Shown here: positions 50,891 through 58,912 of the stretch, piece after piece | Layout: every line of letters begins with the position of its first letter | How positions within the stretch are numbered: position 1 is the stretch's first letter | Origin: Geoanaerobacter pelophilus | GTDB taxonomy: Bacteria > Desulfobacterota > Desulfuromonadia > Geobacterales > DSM-12255 | DNA: 64,000 bases | Assembly (NCBI RefSeq): GCF_018476885.1 | Contig: NZ_JAHCVJ010000013.1 | Span: forward strand, 1 to 64,000 | Direction: 5' to 3' | Position numbers and translations under genes: made by a program | Notes under the pieces: generated by a model | Told to the model about the DNA's origin: nothing | What the model saw: only the letters and a program-made list of their open reading frames with translations | Database searches by the model: none

Positions 50891-52363
50891 CTAGCGGAAC
50901 AGCTTCACCGCCCCTTGTAGTTTTGTCGTGAACTCATGCCAGCTGCAGGTGGCCAGCAGGCTGCGCCAGACATAGCGGGGCCTGAGATAAAAACGACGGT
51001 AGGACTCCCTCTGCAGACGCAGCAGATCGGCCATGCTTAATGACTCCTCCCAGTGATCCAAGTAAAAATCCGCTCGCGGCGCCCGGGCGAATTCCGCCCA
51101 CCGCTCCGACCGAATCAGCCCGCGTCGTGCAGCCTCGGCAAACAGCTCTGTATTGGGAAAAAGCGACAGAATGGAAACCTGGGCATAATCAGGATCGATA
51201 TCCAGCATGAAATCGATATTGCGTCGCACATCCGCGGCGCTCTTCTCGAAAGGGAGGCCGATCATGAAATCGGCTATGGTCAGGATGCCCAGGGAACGAC
51301 ACCACTTAAAGACCGTCCTGACCTGCTCGGTAGTGCAGTTTTTTCGCAGCTGCATCAGCCCGTCGTCACTACCGGTTTCAACACCGAAGGAGATCATGCG
51401 ACAACCAGCTGCCTTGGCCTTAACCAGCGAGTCATGGGTCACGGTATTTACCCGGCCGCGAAAATCCCAGGTAAAGCGGTAGCCGCGGCGGGTTATTTCG
51501 TCGCTGAAGGCGATTACCCGCTCGGGGGTAATATTGAACAGATCATCGTAAAAGTGGACTTCCTTGTACCCCATATCCAGACAAGCTCTGATTTCGTCGG
51601 CAATGGCCACCGTCGACCTCTGCCGGTACTTCTTGTACGGCACATCGCAGAAGGTACAGCTGCATGGGCATCCGCGGCTGCTGATCATGGTAGCAAGCCG
51701 ATCCGATGCACCGACGATACTCCGATAGTCTAGGTGGCTAATAACCGAGCGGTCGGGTGGAGCCAGTGCATCCAGATTTTCCACATAAGCCGGTGGCGGC
51801 ATCCGTCTGGCCAGAAACCTGTCATCTGTCAGTAACTGTCCCTGATAGCCTCGGATCGAAGCGGCGGTATAGACCCCCCTGATCCCGGTAAAATCAGCAC
51901 CGGAGGTCAACGCTGTGACAAGTTCGGGAAAGGCCTCCTCCCCCTCGCCGACTATTATTGAATCGAATTCGGGAAGTTCTGCCGCTTCATAGGGAAAAGC
52001 AATGGGGTGATGGCCGCCGAGACAAAGATGGGCCGCTGGGAAACGCTGACGTATCGCTCGCGCAGCCAGGCAGACGTCGTACATGGAGACAGTAAAGCTG
52101 GTGATCCCCACCAGATCCGGCCCTATCTCCGCCACTCTCTGCATCAGCTCGCCGTGTCCCACCTTTTCAGCAATACAGTCAAGCAAGAACGTTTCATGCT
52201 CCGGCGTTGCCTTCCTGAGAGCGGCAAGAATATAGAGAAGCCCCAATGGCGGGAAACGCCCAAAATCCTCGGTATCCAGCAGCCCATGGTCCGATGGGTT
52301 GGCAGGATCCACATACTCTCTTGCAGTGTATTCCGCCGGAGGATTAAGAAGAAGGATACGCAT
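50891..52363 (-). CDS. B12-binding-domain radical SAM protein
   Basis: This 490-residue protein has an N-terminal cobalamin-binding-type domain (MRILLLNPPAEYTAREYVDP, GITSFTVSMYDVCLAARAIR, LCLGGHHPIAFPYE, VGEGEEAFPEL). A radical SAM core follows with C232, C236 and C239 (CPCSCTFC), FYDDLFN, FGVETGSDDGL and MIGLPFEKSAADV. The extra cysteine inside the motif (C234) is unusual. It shares architecture with the protein at 39571 but is not a close copy. It lies downstream of the class I methyltransferase gene (23 nt gap) and upstream of the FKBP-like gene. The substrate is probably lipid or glycan (inference). Confidence 0.86.
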   Translation of the reverse strand: MRILLLNPPAEYTAREYVDPANPSDHGLLDTEDFGRFPPLGLLYILAALRKATPEHETFLLDCIAEKVGHGELMQRVAEIGPDLVGITSFTVSMYDVCLAARAIRQRFPAAHLCLGGHHPIAFPYEAAELPEFDSIIVGEGEEAFPELVTALTSGADFTGIRGVYTAASIRGYQGQLLTDDRFLARRMPPPAYVENLDALAPPDRSVISHLDYRSIVGASDRLATMISSRGCPCSCTFCDVPYKKYRQRSTVAIADEIRACLDMGYKEVHFYDDLFNITPERVIAFSDEITRRGYRFTWDFRGRVNTVTHDSLVKAKAAGCRMISFGVETGSDDGLMQLRKNCTTEQVRTVFKWCRSLGILTIADFMIGLPFEKSAADVRRNIDFMLDIDPDYAQVSILSLFPNTELFAEAARRGLIRSERWAEFARAPRADFYLDHWEESLSMADLLRLQRESYRRFYLRPRYVWRSLLATCSWHEFTTKLQGAVKLFR

Positions 52364-52386
52364 AGATTGGGTTCAGTCCTCCTTCC

Positions 52387-53115
52387 TCACTTTTTCCCAA
52401 GAACCTGAACTGACAGCCCAAAAGGCAACCCCCAATACCCGGCAAGTACGGCCTCAAGCCTGAACCAGCTGACAACCAGGGAGTTGAGCGGTCGCCAGGT
52501 CTCAGCCAACTCCCCACCCTGCTCCTCCCTGACGCCAAACAGGGACTTAAAGCGGCGCAGCAACCAGACAATGGGGAGTATCAAAGCATAGGCATAGGTG
52601 GCATGAACTACCTCAAGTCCGGCTGATTGCAGGGCAGCAACCAACTCACCCTTGGTAAACCTCCGAGCACCGTGGGCAATTTGATCATGCCCTGAATAGC
52701 AACTCGAATAAGCCGAATCGACAATAAGCAGCGCACCGCCTGGCCGTAAAACCCGGGCAAACTCACGTACCACCGCCGCTACATCGCTGATGTTCCTGTG
52801 ATAAAGGACCTCGCATGCCGTCACCAGCGTAAAACTGTTGTCCGCAAAGGGGAGCCGGCTACACTCTCCCTGGAAAAGCGGGCCGGAGAAATGGCTGCGA
52901 CTCATCTGCAGGGCTGGCAAGTAGCGATCCAGGCCAACGACATCGCCATACCTGCCAAAGTAATGCAGCATTGACCCTGGTCCGCAACCAGCATCCAGCA
53001 CAATCCCACCACGTGGCACATCGCGCAGCAGAATGTCCAAGAACCGCTCCCTACTCCGGTACCACCAGTGGGTTTTCTGTAGCTGAAAAATTCTCTCGTA
53101 GAGCGATGGCTCCAT
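52387..53115 (-). CDS. Class I SAM-dependent methyltransferase
   Basis: This 242-residue protein starts MEPSLYERIFQLQKTHWWYRSRERFL, a lead-in common in methyltransferases of glycan and lipid clusters. The SAM motif I is VLDAGCGPGSML, followed by VGLDRY, LPFADNSFTLVTACEVLYH and LRPGGALLIVD. A hydrophobic patch (YAYALILPIVWLLRRF) near residue 190 suggests membrane association. GAGG lies upstream of the ATG, and the gene starts 2 nt after the stop of the DPM1-like glycosyltransferase gene. The likely substrate is the lipid-linked sugar made by that enzyme (inference). Confidence 0.86.
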   Translation of the reverse strand: MEPSLYERIFQLQKTHWWYRSRERFLDILLRDVPRGGIVLDAGCGPGSMLHYFGRYGDVVGLDRYLPALQMSRSHFSGPLFQGECSRLPFADNSFTLVTACEVLYHRNISDVAAVVREFARVLRPGGALLIVDSAYSSCYSGHDQIAHGARRFTKGELVAALQSAGLEVVHATYAYALILPIVWLLRRFKSLFGVREEQGGELAETWRPLNSLVVSWFRLEAVLAGYWGLPFGLSVQVLGKK

Positions 53116-53117
53116 TT

Positions 53118-53897
53118 TCAGCCTCGCTCCGTCCGGAGTTTTCTCAGCCCGGCTATGGTGGCAAGATACTTGCGGCCACGTTTTATGTAATGCACCAGGT
53201 TCGATCCGGTCTTGGATTCGCCACTACGACGGGGCTGCATCATATACGGCAGCTCACAGACCCGGAAGCGTCCGTCACGCAGCACCCGGTAGATGAAATC
53301 AATGAAATACTCGCCGTAATCCCCGCGCAGGCGGATATCCCGGAAAACTTCACGCCTGACGGCAATGAAGCCGCTGGTATAGTCGGTAAAGGAAGGATCG
53401 AGAAGGTAACGCAGCGAGTAGTTCAGGCATCTGCTCAGAAACAGATGGAACCAGGAGCCGTCACCGGAGCGGTTCTCCCCTCCTCCGGGAAGATAGCGGG
53501 AGTTGACCGCCACATCATACCCCTCACAGATCTTCTCCAATAACTGAGGGATACATTCAGGCGGCTGGGAAAAATCGCAGTCAAACCAAACTATTATATC
53601 GTTTTTAGCGGCGGCAATAGCATCATTAAGTGAGGCGGTGAGTCCATGGGCCTCAACTCTCCGCAAAACATTGACGGTTGCCCCAGGGCAATCGGTTTCT
53701 GCCGCAATCTTCCAGGTGAAATCCAGAGAATCGTCATCGGCAACTATTACCTCAATTTCGCTAGCCCCGGTTTTTTGCACATTCGCCACTGCAGCCATAA
53801 TCAGATCGGCGATATTGCCGGCCTCATTGTAGGTGGGCATAATGAGCGACACACTGAACGATCGATCTGTCGTCATCGCTGTAGCACCCAAACCCAT
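53118..53897 (-). CDS. Family 2 glycosyltransferase, DPM1/polyprenol-phosphate-mannose synthase-like
   Basis: This 259-residue protein shows the DPM1-type order of motifs: VSLIMPTYNEAGNIADLI, VIVADDDSLDFTW, WFDCDFSQPPE (the D-x-D with flanks), NSRYLPGG, DYTSGFIAVRREVF and PRRSGESKTGSN. DPM1 enzymes move mannose (or a related sugar) from GDP to polyprenyl phosphate, the donor used by PMT/TMTC-type transferases. It has no long C-terminal membrane segment. The ATG at 53897 overlaps the upstream stop (TAATG); a downstream ATG at 53876 is an alternative. It is the best candidate for feeding the TMTC-like array. Confidence 0.88.
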   Translation of the reverse strand: MGLGATAMTTDRSFSVSLIMPTYNEAGNIADLIMAAVANVQKTGASEIEVIVADDDSLDFTWKIAAETDCPGATVNVLRRVEAHGLTASLNDAIAAAKNDIIVWFDCDFSQPPECIPQLLEKICEGYDVAVNSRYLPGGGENRSGDGSWFHLFLSRCLNYSLRYLLDPSFTDYTSGFIAVRREVFRDIRLRGDYGEYFIDFIYRVLRDGRFRVCELPYMMQPRRSGESKTGSNLVHYIKRGRKYLATIAGLRKLRTERG

Positions 53898-55048
53898 TAC
53901 CTGCCAGCCTTTGCGATCTCTGCAACAACGGTTGAAGAGACCTCCTCAATCTGACTTTCGCTTAGCGCAATGCCGCTTGGCAGGTAAAACCCCCTCCGCG
54001 CCAGGCGCTCCGCCACAGGGAAACGATAATTGTCAGTCGGCAGGGTTCCCATCCGTTGCAGCACCGGCTGCTCGTGCATCGGCCAGAAGAACGGCCTGGT
54101 GCCAATCCCACGCTCTGCCAGTCGCCCCATCATTCCCAAAGCATCGGTCGCCACTTCATCACCAAGAACCACACCATAGACCCAATAGATATTGTCGGCA
54201 TAATCTGTCCTGGCATGGGGTAGTTGCAGCCCGTTGCAGTCGGCAAGAAGGGCGTCATAGCGTGCCCCCATAGCCCGCTTGCGAGCGACAAACATGTCAA
54301 GCCGCTCCAGCTGGGCAACGCCGACAGCCGCCTGTAGATTGGACATCCTGAAATTGTACCCCAGCTCTTCATGCACGAAACGCCTTCCAGGCTGAAAACA
54401 GAGATTGCGCAGACTACGGCAGCGCTCAGCCAGCAGGGGATCGTCGGTCAGCACCATCCCTCCCTCGCCGGTGGTAACCAGTTTGTTCGGATAGAAACTG
54501 AAAACGCTCAAATCGCCAAAACCGCCGCAGGCCACCCCCCGATAGGACTGTCCATGCATTTCTGCAGCATCTTCGATAACCTTGAGGCCATAACGATCCG
54601 CAAGCACCAGCAAAGGATCCATATCAACAGGCAAGCCATAGGTATGCACAGCCATTATGGCTTTAAGCTTGCGATTCCCTTGCCTCTCAATCTGATCTTT
54701 CAGCAGTTCTGCAAGCTTTTCAATATCAAGGTTCCAGGTAAGCGGATCGGCATCCACAAAGAGCGGAATGCACCCATTCCTGATAACCGCTGCCACGCAG
54801 GAGATAATGCAAAAAGTCGGCATTACCACCATGCTTCCGGGTTCAAGCCGCAGGGCAGCCATTGCCAGCTCCAAGGCTGTCGTGCCGTTGGTCAGGGCGA
54901 AGGCAAATTTCCGCCCGGTCCTGGCGGCCATCTCTGCTTCAAAGCGTTCAACAAAAGGGCCTTCAGAGGAAATCCATCCCGAATCGATGCACTCCTGCAG
55001 GTATCGCCCCTCGTTGCCATCCAGCAGCGGCTCATTCACCGGAATCAT
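53897..55048 (-). CDS. DegT/DnrJ/EryC1-type sugar aminotransferase (perosamine synthase-like)
   Basis: This 383-residue PLP enzyme begins MIPVNEPLLDGNEGRYLQECIDSGWISSEGPFVERFE, as in GDP-perosamine synthase relatives. PLP contacts are visible: TNGTTALELA, EDAAEMHGQ (Asp160) and SFYPNKLVTTGEGG with the Schiff-base Lys189. It would transfer an amino group from glutamate to a keto nucleotide sugar, giving an amino sugar. The keto sugar could come from the SDR enzymes encoded elsewhere in the window. It is coupled on both sides: ATG overlapping the cupin gene stop by 4 nt, and its stop overlapping the DPM1-like start. Confidence 0.9.
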   Translation of the reverse strand: MIPVNEPLLDGNEGRYLQECIDSGWISSEGPFVERFEAEMAARTGRKFAFALTNGTTALELAMAALRLEPGSMVVMPTFCIISCVAAVIRNGCIPLFVDADPLTWNLDIEKLAELLKDQIERQGNRKLKAIMAVHTYGLPVDMDPLLVLADRYGLKVIEDAAEMHGQSYRGVACGGFGDLSVFSFYPNKLVTTGEGGMVLTDDPLLAERCRSLRNLCFQPGRRFVHEELGYNFRMSNLQAAVGVAQLERLDMFVARKRAMGARYDALLADCNGLQLPHARTDYADNIYWVYGVVLGDEVATDALGMMGRLAERGIGTRPFFWPMHEQPVLQRMGTLPTDNYRFPVAERLARRGFYLPSGIALSESQIEEVSSTVVAEIAKAGR

Positions 55049-55467
55049 TTTGTCACACCATCAACCTTCATGACAAATCTTGTCTTGTCACTCTCTCCAG
55101 CATACGGCCCCTGCTTCACTTCGATCATCTCCAGCTCTTCGAGCACTTCGAAACCGTGCCCCCCCTCTGCCAGGAGGATCACATCCCCAGCTCCCAGCTC
55201 CCTGCTATCAACAAATTGCCGGTCGTCATCGTAAAAATTAACCCTGAGCCGCCCTTTCCTGACAAGCAGCACCTCCTGGGTATAAAGCACTTCCCGGGGA
55301 ACCGGATTATGAATGTGCGGCTCAATCAAATGGCCCGGCGGGTGTTTGATAAAGGCCAGCTGCTGCGAGAGGTTGTGCGGAGTAAAAAAATTGACCCCCG
55401 GCTCGCTGAAATTATGGGGAATAATAATCGCGAAGAGCTTGTTCGCAAAACTGACTGTTTCGATCAT
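55045..55467 (-). CDS. Small cupin-domain protein, first gene of a sugar-modification operon
   Basis: This 140-residue single-domain cupin has PPGHLIEPHIHNPVPREVLYTQEVLLVRKGRLRVNFYD (metal-binding His pair and downstream Glu), followed by LGAGDVILLAEGGHGFEVLEE (second motif His). Small cupins next to DegT aminotransferases often belong to sugar biosynthesis loci, some as ketoisomerases or epimerases, but the sequence does not show an FdtA-type signature and I do not assign a reaction. AGGTG lies 9 nt before the ATG. A good sigma-70 promoter lies just upstream. Confidence 0.82.
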   Translation of the reverse strand: MIETVSFANKLFAIIIPHNFSEPGVNFFTPHNLSQQLAFIKHPPGHLIEPHIHNPVPREVLYTQEVLLVRKGRLRVNFYDDDRQFVDSRELGAGDVILLAEGGHGFEVLEELEMIEVKQGPYAGESDKTRFVMKVDGVTK

Positions 55468-55490
55468 GCCCGGATCACCTCTCCGCTACT

Positions 55491-55519
55491 ATAATATAAA
55501 TTATCCAAATCTCTGTAAA
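55491..55519 (-). promoter_or_regulatory. Sigma-70 promoter upstream of the cupin gene
   Basis: On the minus strand TTTACA and TATTAT are exactly 17 nt apart, each one mismatch from consensus. This is the best sigma-70 promoter seen in the window. The predicted start near 55484 leaves a 17-nt leader with the ribosome site. It would drive the cupin, aminotransferase, DPM1-like, methyltransferase, radical SAM and FKBP-like genes. Confidence 0.6.
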
Positions 55520-55567
55520 AATGATATCAGTGCCTTTACCCGAACATCACAAAATAACGGTCGAATC

Positions 55568-57178
55568 TCAGAACCAATCAATCGGCGGCGGATTCGGCCC
55601 GGCCCGGCGAAAATCCATTTCCGCCTCTGCCGTTCTCCCCAATGCTTTCAAGGCAACCCCGCGCTGGTAAAAGTACGTCGGATGCTGATAGAGTGCGATT
55701 GCCCGGTCAAAGTCGGTTACCGCTTCGGCAAAGCTGCCGATATCTCCTAAAGCAACCCCCCTGAAGGCATACAGGTTGTATATCGAGCGGACTCCTGCTT
55801 TTTCGGCGATAGCTATCGCGACATTGAAATCCTCAACTGCCGCAGCGCTTTTCCGGTTGATGAGGTAATAAACCCCCCGATCGCCATAAGCACGTCCGAC
55901 CGGTTCAATCTCGATCACTCTGGACCAGAAAGTACCAGTGTCTTGCCACACCTTGATCAGCTTCAGGGTAATGCCGACGTTGATAACAAGAAAGAAGGCC
56001 AGGGCGATAGCAAGCAGCCTGCGTCCCTGTGGCGGCAATCTCCTGGAAAACAGCACCAAGGCCGCTGCAACGGCAATACTGAGTGCTATTGCCGGGAGAT
56101 AGGTGTATCTGGTTGCCATAGCAATGTCATCACCGGTCTGGACAAATGCGAGCATCGGTGAAAACAGGATGACAAAAGCAAACCAGGAGGCGGCAATTGC
56201 CTGCTTGGCCTTTGAGAAGCGCCACAGAAGCAGAGTGGCAGTGGCAACAACCACTGTTTTTACGAGATAACCGTATGGAAGGGGTTTAGGAAGCACGAAG
56301 TACGGGCTAATGCCGACAGGGAAAAGCATAAACCGGCAGTATTCGAAGATTGCATTGCCGGAAACCAGCACCCTGACATAAAACGGCATATCCTGCAAAG
56401 AGGCCATATACTTCTCAGATGCCGCAAAATAGATGGTAAGCATGGTTATAAAGATGGCGACTGCAAAAAACGGAATCTTTTCCAGCAACAGCGACGCAAC
56501 TCTTTCTTTTTTGAACCGCCCGAGCGGGTACCAGTCCAGGAGCAGCATCACCACCGGCAGAGTGACGCTAACCTGTTTTGCCAACAAAGATGAGATGAAA
56601 CAGGCCAGTGCCAGCAGGTATGGGACAATAGAGTTATTCCCAGTCCCGGCTTCTTTGCCGCGTGCATAACGAAGATACGCAAGGACTGTGGCCAGGGTGA
56701 AAAAACCGTTGAGCACATCCTTACGCTCCGCGGCCCAGGCAACTGATTCAACGCGCAGGGGGTGAAGTCCCCACAACAATCCAGCCAAGAGCAAGACAAG
56801 TGGATAGCAATACCCTCCCTCACCCAGTGCCTCTCGGCAGCAGGTCAAGAGCCTGTCGGCCAGTAGCACCACCAGCGAGGCATTGGCTGCATGGAGAATG
56901 ATATTGGTAAGATGATAACCGGTCGGATTGTCCCCCCAGAAATGGTAGTCTATGGCAAAAGAGAGATAGGTGAGAGGCAGCCATGCGCCAAGATGCGCTT
57001 CGGTGAAAATCCTGCGAAGCGCATGCAGGTCCAGGCTTTTGATGAGAGAGTTGTTGGTAATGTAAAACGGGTCGTCAAGGTTTATGAAGCCGCACGACAG
57101 CGATCCTAGATAGACAAGCAGCGACGCAATGCCCACAGCCACGCTGATCCGTATGACGGTTTTTTCGTCTGTTCTCAC
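55568..57178 (-). CDS. TMTC-like membrane glycosyltransferase homolog (536 aa)
   Basis: FINLDDPFYI (D35-D36) follows the first helix; WLPLTYLSFAIDYHFWGDNPTGYHLTNIILH and HPLRVESVAWAAERKDVLNG complete the family signature. About ten membrane segments precede TPR-like units (DRGVYYLINRKSAAAVEDF, FRGVALGDIGSFAEAVTDF, YQRGVALKALGRTAEAEMD) and the end PPPIDWF. The start is GTG at 57178 with GGAG 6 nt upstream. It belongs to the ERKDVLNG subgroup though it lies 7.8 kb from the nearest member. It is 15 nt downstream of the PMT-like gene. Confidence 0.83.
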   Translation of the reverse strand: MRTDEKTVIRISVAVGIASLLVYLGSLSCGFINLDDPFYITNNSLIKSLDLHALRRIFTEAHLGAWLPLTYLSFAIDYHFWGDNPTGYHLTNIILHAANASLVVLLADRLLTCCREALGEGGYCYPLVLLLAGLLWGLHPLRVESVAWAAERKDVLNGFFTLATVLAYLRYARGKEAGTGNNSIVPYLLALACFISSLLAKQVSVTLPVVMLLLDWYPLGRFKKERVASLLLEKIPFFAVAIFITMLTIYFAASEKYMASLQDMPFYVRVLVSGNAIFEYCRFMLFPVGISPYFVLPKPLPYGYLVKTVVVATATLLLWRFSKAKQAIAASWFAFVILFSPMLAFVQTGDDIAMATRYTYLPAIALSIAVAAALVLFSRRLPPQGRRLLAIALAFFLVINVGITLKLIKVWQDTGTFWSRVIEIEPVGRAYGDRGVYYLINRKSAAAVEDFNVAIAIAEKAGVRSIYNLYAFRGVALGDIGSFAEAVTDFDRAIALYQHPTYFYQRGVALKALGRTAEAEMDFRRAGPNPPPIDWF

Positions 57179-57193
57179 TAGCGCTCCGTCATC

Positions 57194-58912
57194 TCAATCA
57201 ATTCGGTAAATCATTATTGAATACCCTGCCCGTCCCACCGGCTGAAGGTTGCGCATTGCGCGGAACTGATCGGCTTCGGCAATACGGGGCGGATCAAGAT
57301 AGGTCAGCAGGTAGGGATGCCCCTGGAGCAGAGAGACACTTATAGCCGTATAGCCAGGTTTTGCTGGCATTGAGAGAGACTCGTAATTTATGCCGTAAAC
57401 CTCTGGCAGTCCATGACCAAAATAAGCCAGCTGGATCTTCTCTATACCATTCTTGGACATATACTTTTTCAGGCTGGGAAGATCCTGTCCCCAGTCGGTG
57501 TTCGAATCGATCAGGTAGCGATATCCGTGTGCCGCACCGCCGAAGAGTTCATTGAAATATGAGGTATAGTGCGGTGTTATGCGCAGCACCGAAACAGAGT
57601 GTAACATAAACAGGAGCAGCAGTGCCAGTCGTGCGCCATACCCCCTGCCGGCCTGAAACAGTCCGGCAATGAAAATGCAAAGGAACGGGTATATTGGCAG
57701 CAGGTATCTGACCCCGACATTCAACCGGTTAAAGCAACTGAGCACCAGAAAAAGGATCAGCGGGACGTAGAGTAAAAGCAGCAGTTCATGGCGCGAAAAC
57801 AATCTCCTTTTCTGCAGGACAATAACCACCAGCGCCGCAGCAACAAGGAGAAGAAATGGAACAGACTCCTTCATGCAGAAGGCACCAAGATAATAACTGC
57901 GGAACCCTTCAATCGACCAGTTCCCCAAGAAGTACGCTGGGAATTCTGAAAAATCGCTATCAGCCTTCTGCTTATCGAAGCCCTCGACAAACGCCTTAGG
58001 AAAGGGAACAGGCAGGACACCGGCGACGCTCTGCCCCAGCTTGGACAAAGACTTGCTCTCCAGATGCAACTGACTCAGGGTGGTTCCCGTCCCTTGGAAC
58101 CCGTAGAAAACATTCACTGTAAGCAGCAGAGTCATCATCACCAATAATAGTGATTTTGACAGATGCAGCATAATGTCAGGCCATCGCCGTTGGGCTCCTT
58201 CTGTTTGCTTCAGCGCTGCCAGCATCGGCAAAAGCAGCAACAACGGCAACAGGAGCAATGCCGAGAACTTGCAGAGGAGGGAAATGGCGAAGAGCAGGGA
58301 TGCCCACACCAGCCGACCTAACCCGGGGTTTTCCAGGTAATCAATCAGCAGGAAAACCAGCGTCATCAAGGTCAGAGTAGCAATAATATCGGTGGTAGCA
58401 TAGTGGGAATGGGCAAGAAACGTCGGCGAAAGCGCCAGAAAAGAGCTCCCGAAAAGGGCAGCTCCAGGGCCGAAACGCTTTCGAAGACGCCGATAGAGGA
58501 CAACAAGGCACAGTGACGCTGCCAGGATATTAACAAGCCGTGCAGACTGCAGGTAGCCGTTATAGGCAGAAGCATTGTCCCTCATGAAGTCGGTTGCCAC
58601 GAACCACGGCTCCCAACCGGCGGCGCTCTCCGGAAACTGATGAAACTGCACCGTTTTTGCCCCGGCAAGGTAGGCAGGCAAGGCCATTGCCATTTTCCAA
58701 AGCGGTGGCGTAGCGCTGTCAAAAGAGTAATCGCCGCTCTGCCAATAATGCACACCAGTGGCAAGGTGGCGGAACTCGTCGATGGTCACCGACTCCTGCC
58801 TGGACGAGTTGAGAGAGAGCATTACGAAAACAGCTAGCAGTGCCGCAAAGAGCAGGTCCGGAAGCCGGGATTTTCCTGCCGCCCGGGAATCCGTAGCCGG
58901 CATATCGGTCAT
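57194..58912 (-). CDS. PMT-family (GT39-like) membrane glycosyltransferase
   Basis: The protein has 572 residues, about eleven membrane segments by eye. The loop after the first helix has VTIDEFRHLATGVHYWQSGDYSFDSATPPLWK, with the acidic pair D45-E46 and the P-P-L-W/x phrase of PMT_2 proteins. HYATTDIIATLTLMTLVFLLIDYL matches the second conserved block. Near the C-terminus DSNTDWGQDLPSLKKYM is typical of bacterial family 39 homologs. It probably transfers a sugar from a polyprenyl donor. The ATGA overlap with the 58909 gene means the two are made together. Confidence 0.83.
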   Translation of the reverse strand: MTDMPATDSRAAGKSRLPDLLFAALLAVFVMLSLNSSRQESVTIDEFRHLATGVHYWQSGDYSFDSATPPLWKMAMALPAYLAGAKTVQFHQFPESAAGWEPWFVATDFMRDNASAYNGYLQSARLVNILAASLCLVVLYRRLRKRFGPGAALFGSSFLALSPTFLAHSHYATTDIIATLTLMTLVFLLIDYLENPGLGRLVWASLLFAISLLCKFSALLLLPLLLLLPMLAALKQTEGAQRRWPDIMLHLSKSLLLVMMTLLLTVNVFYGFQGTGTTLSQLHLESKSLSKLGQSVAGVLPVPFPKAFVEGFDKQKADSDFSEFPAYFLGNWSIEGFRSYYLGAFCMKESVPFLLLVAAALVVIVLQKRRLFSRHELLLLLYVPLILFLVLSCFNRLNVGVRYLLPIYPFLCIFIAGLFQAGRGYGARLALLLLFMLHSVSVLRITPHYTSYFNELFGGAAHGYRYLIDSNTDWGQDLPSLKKYMSKNGIEKIQLAYFGHGLPEVYGINYESLSMPAKPGYTAISVSLLQGHPYLLTYLDPPRIAEADQFRAMRNLQPVGRAGYSIMIYRID

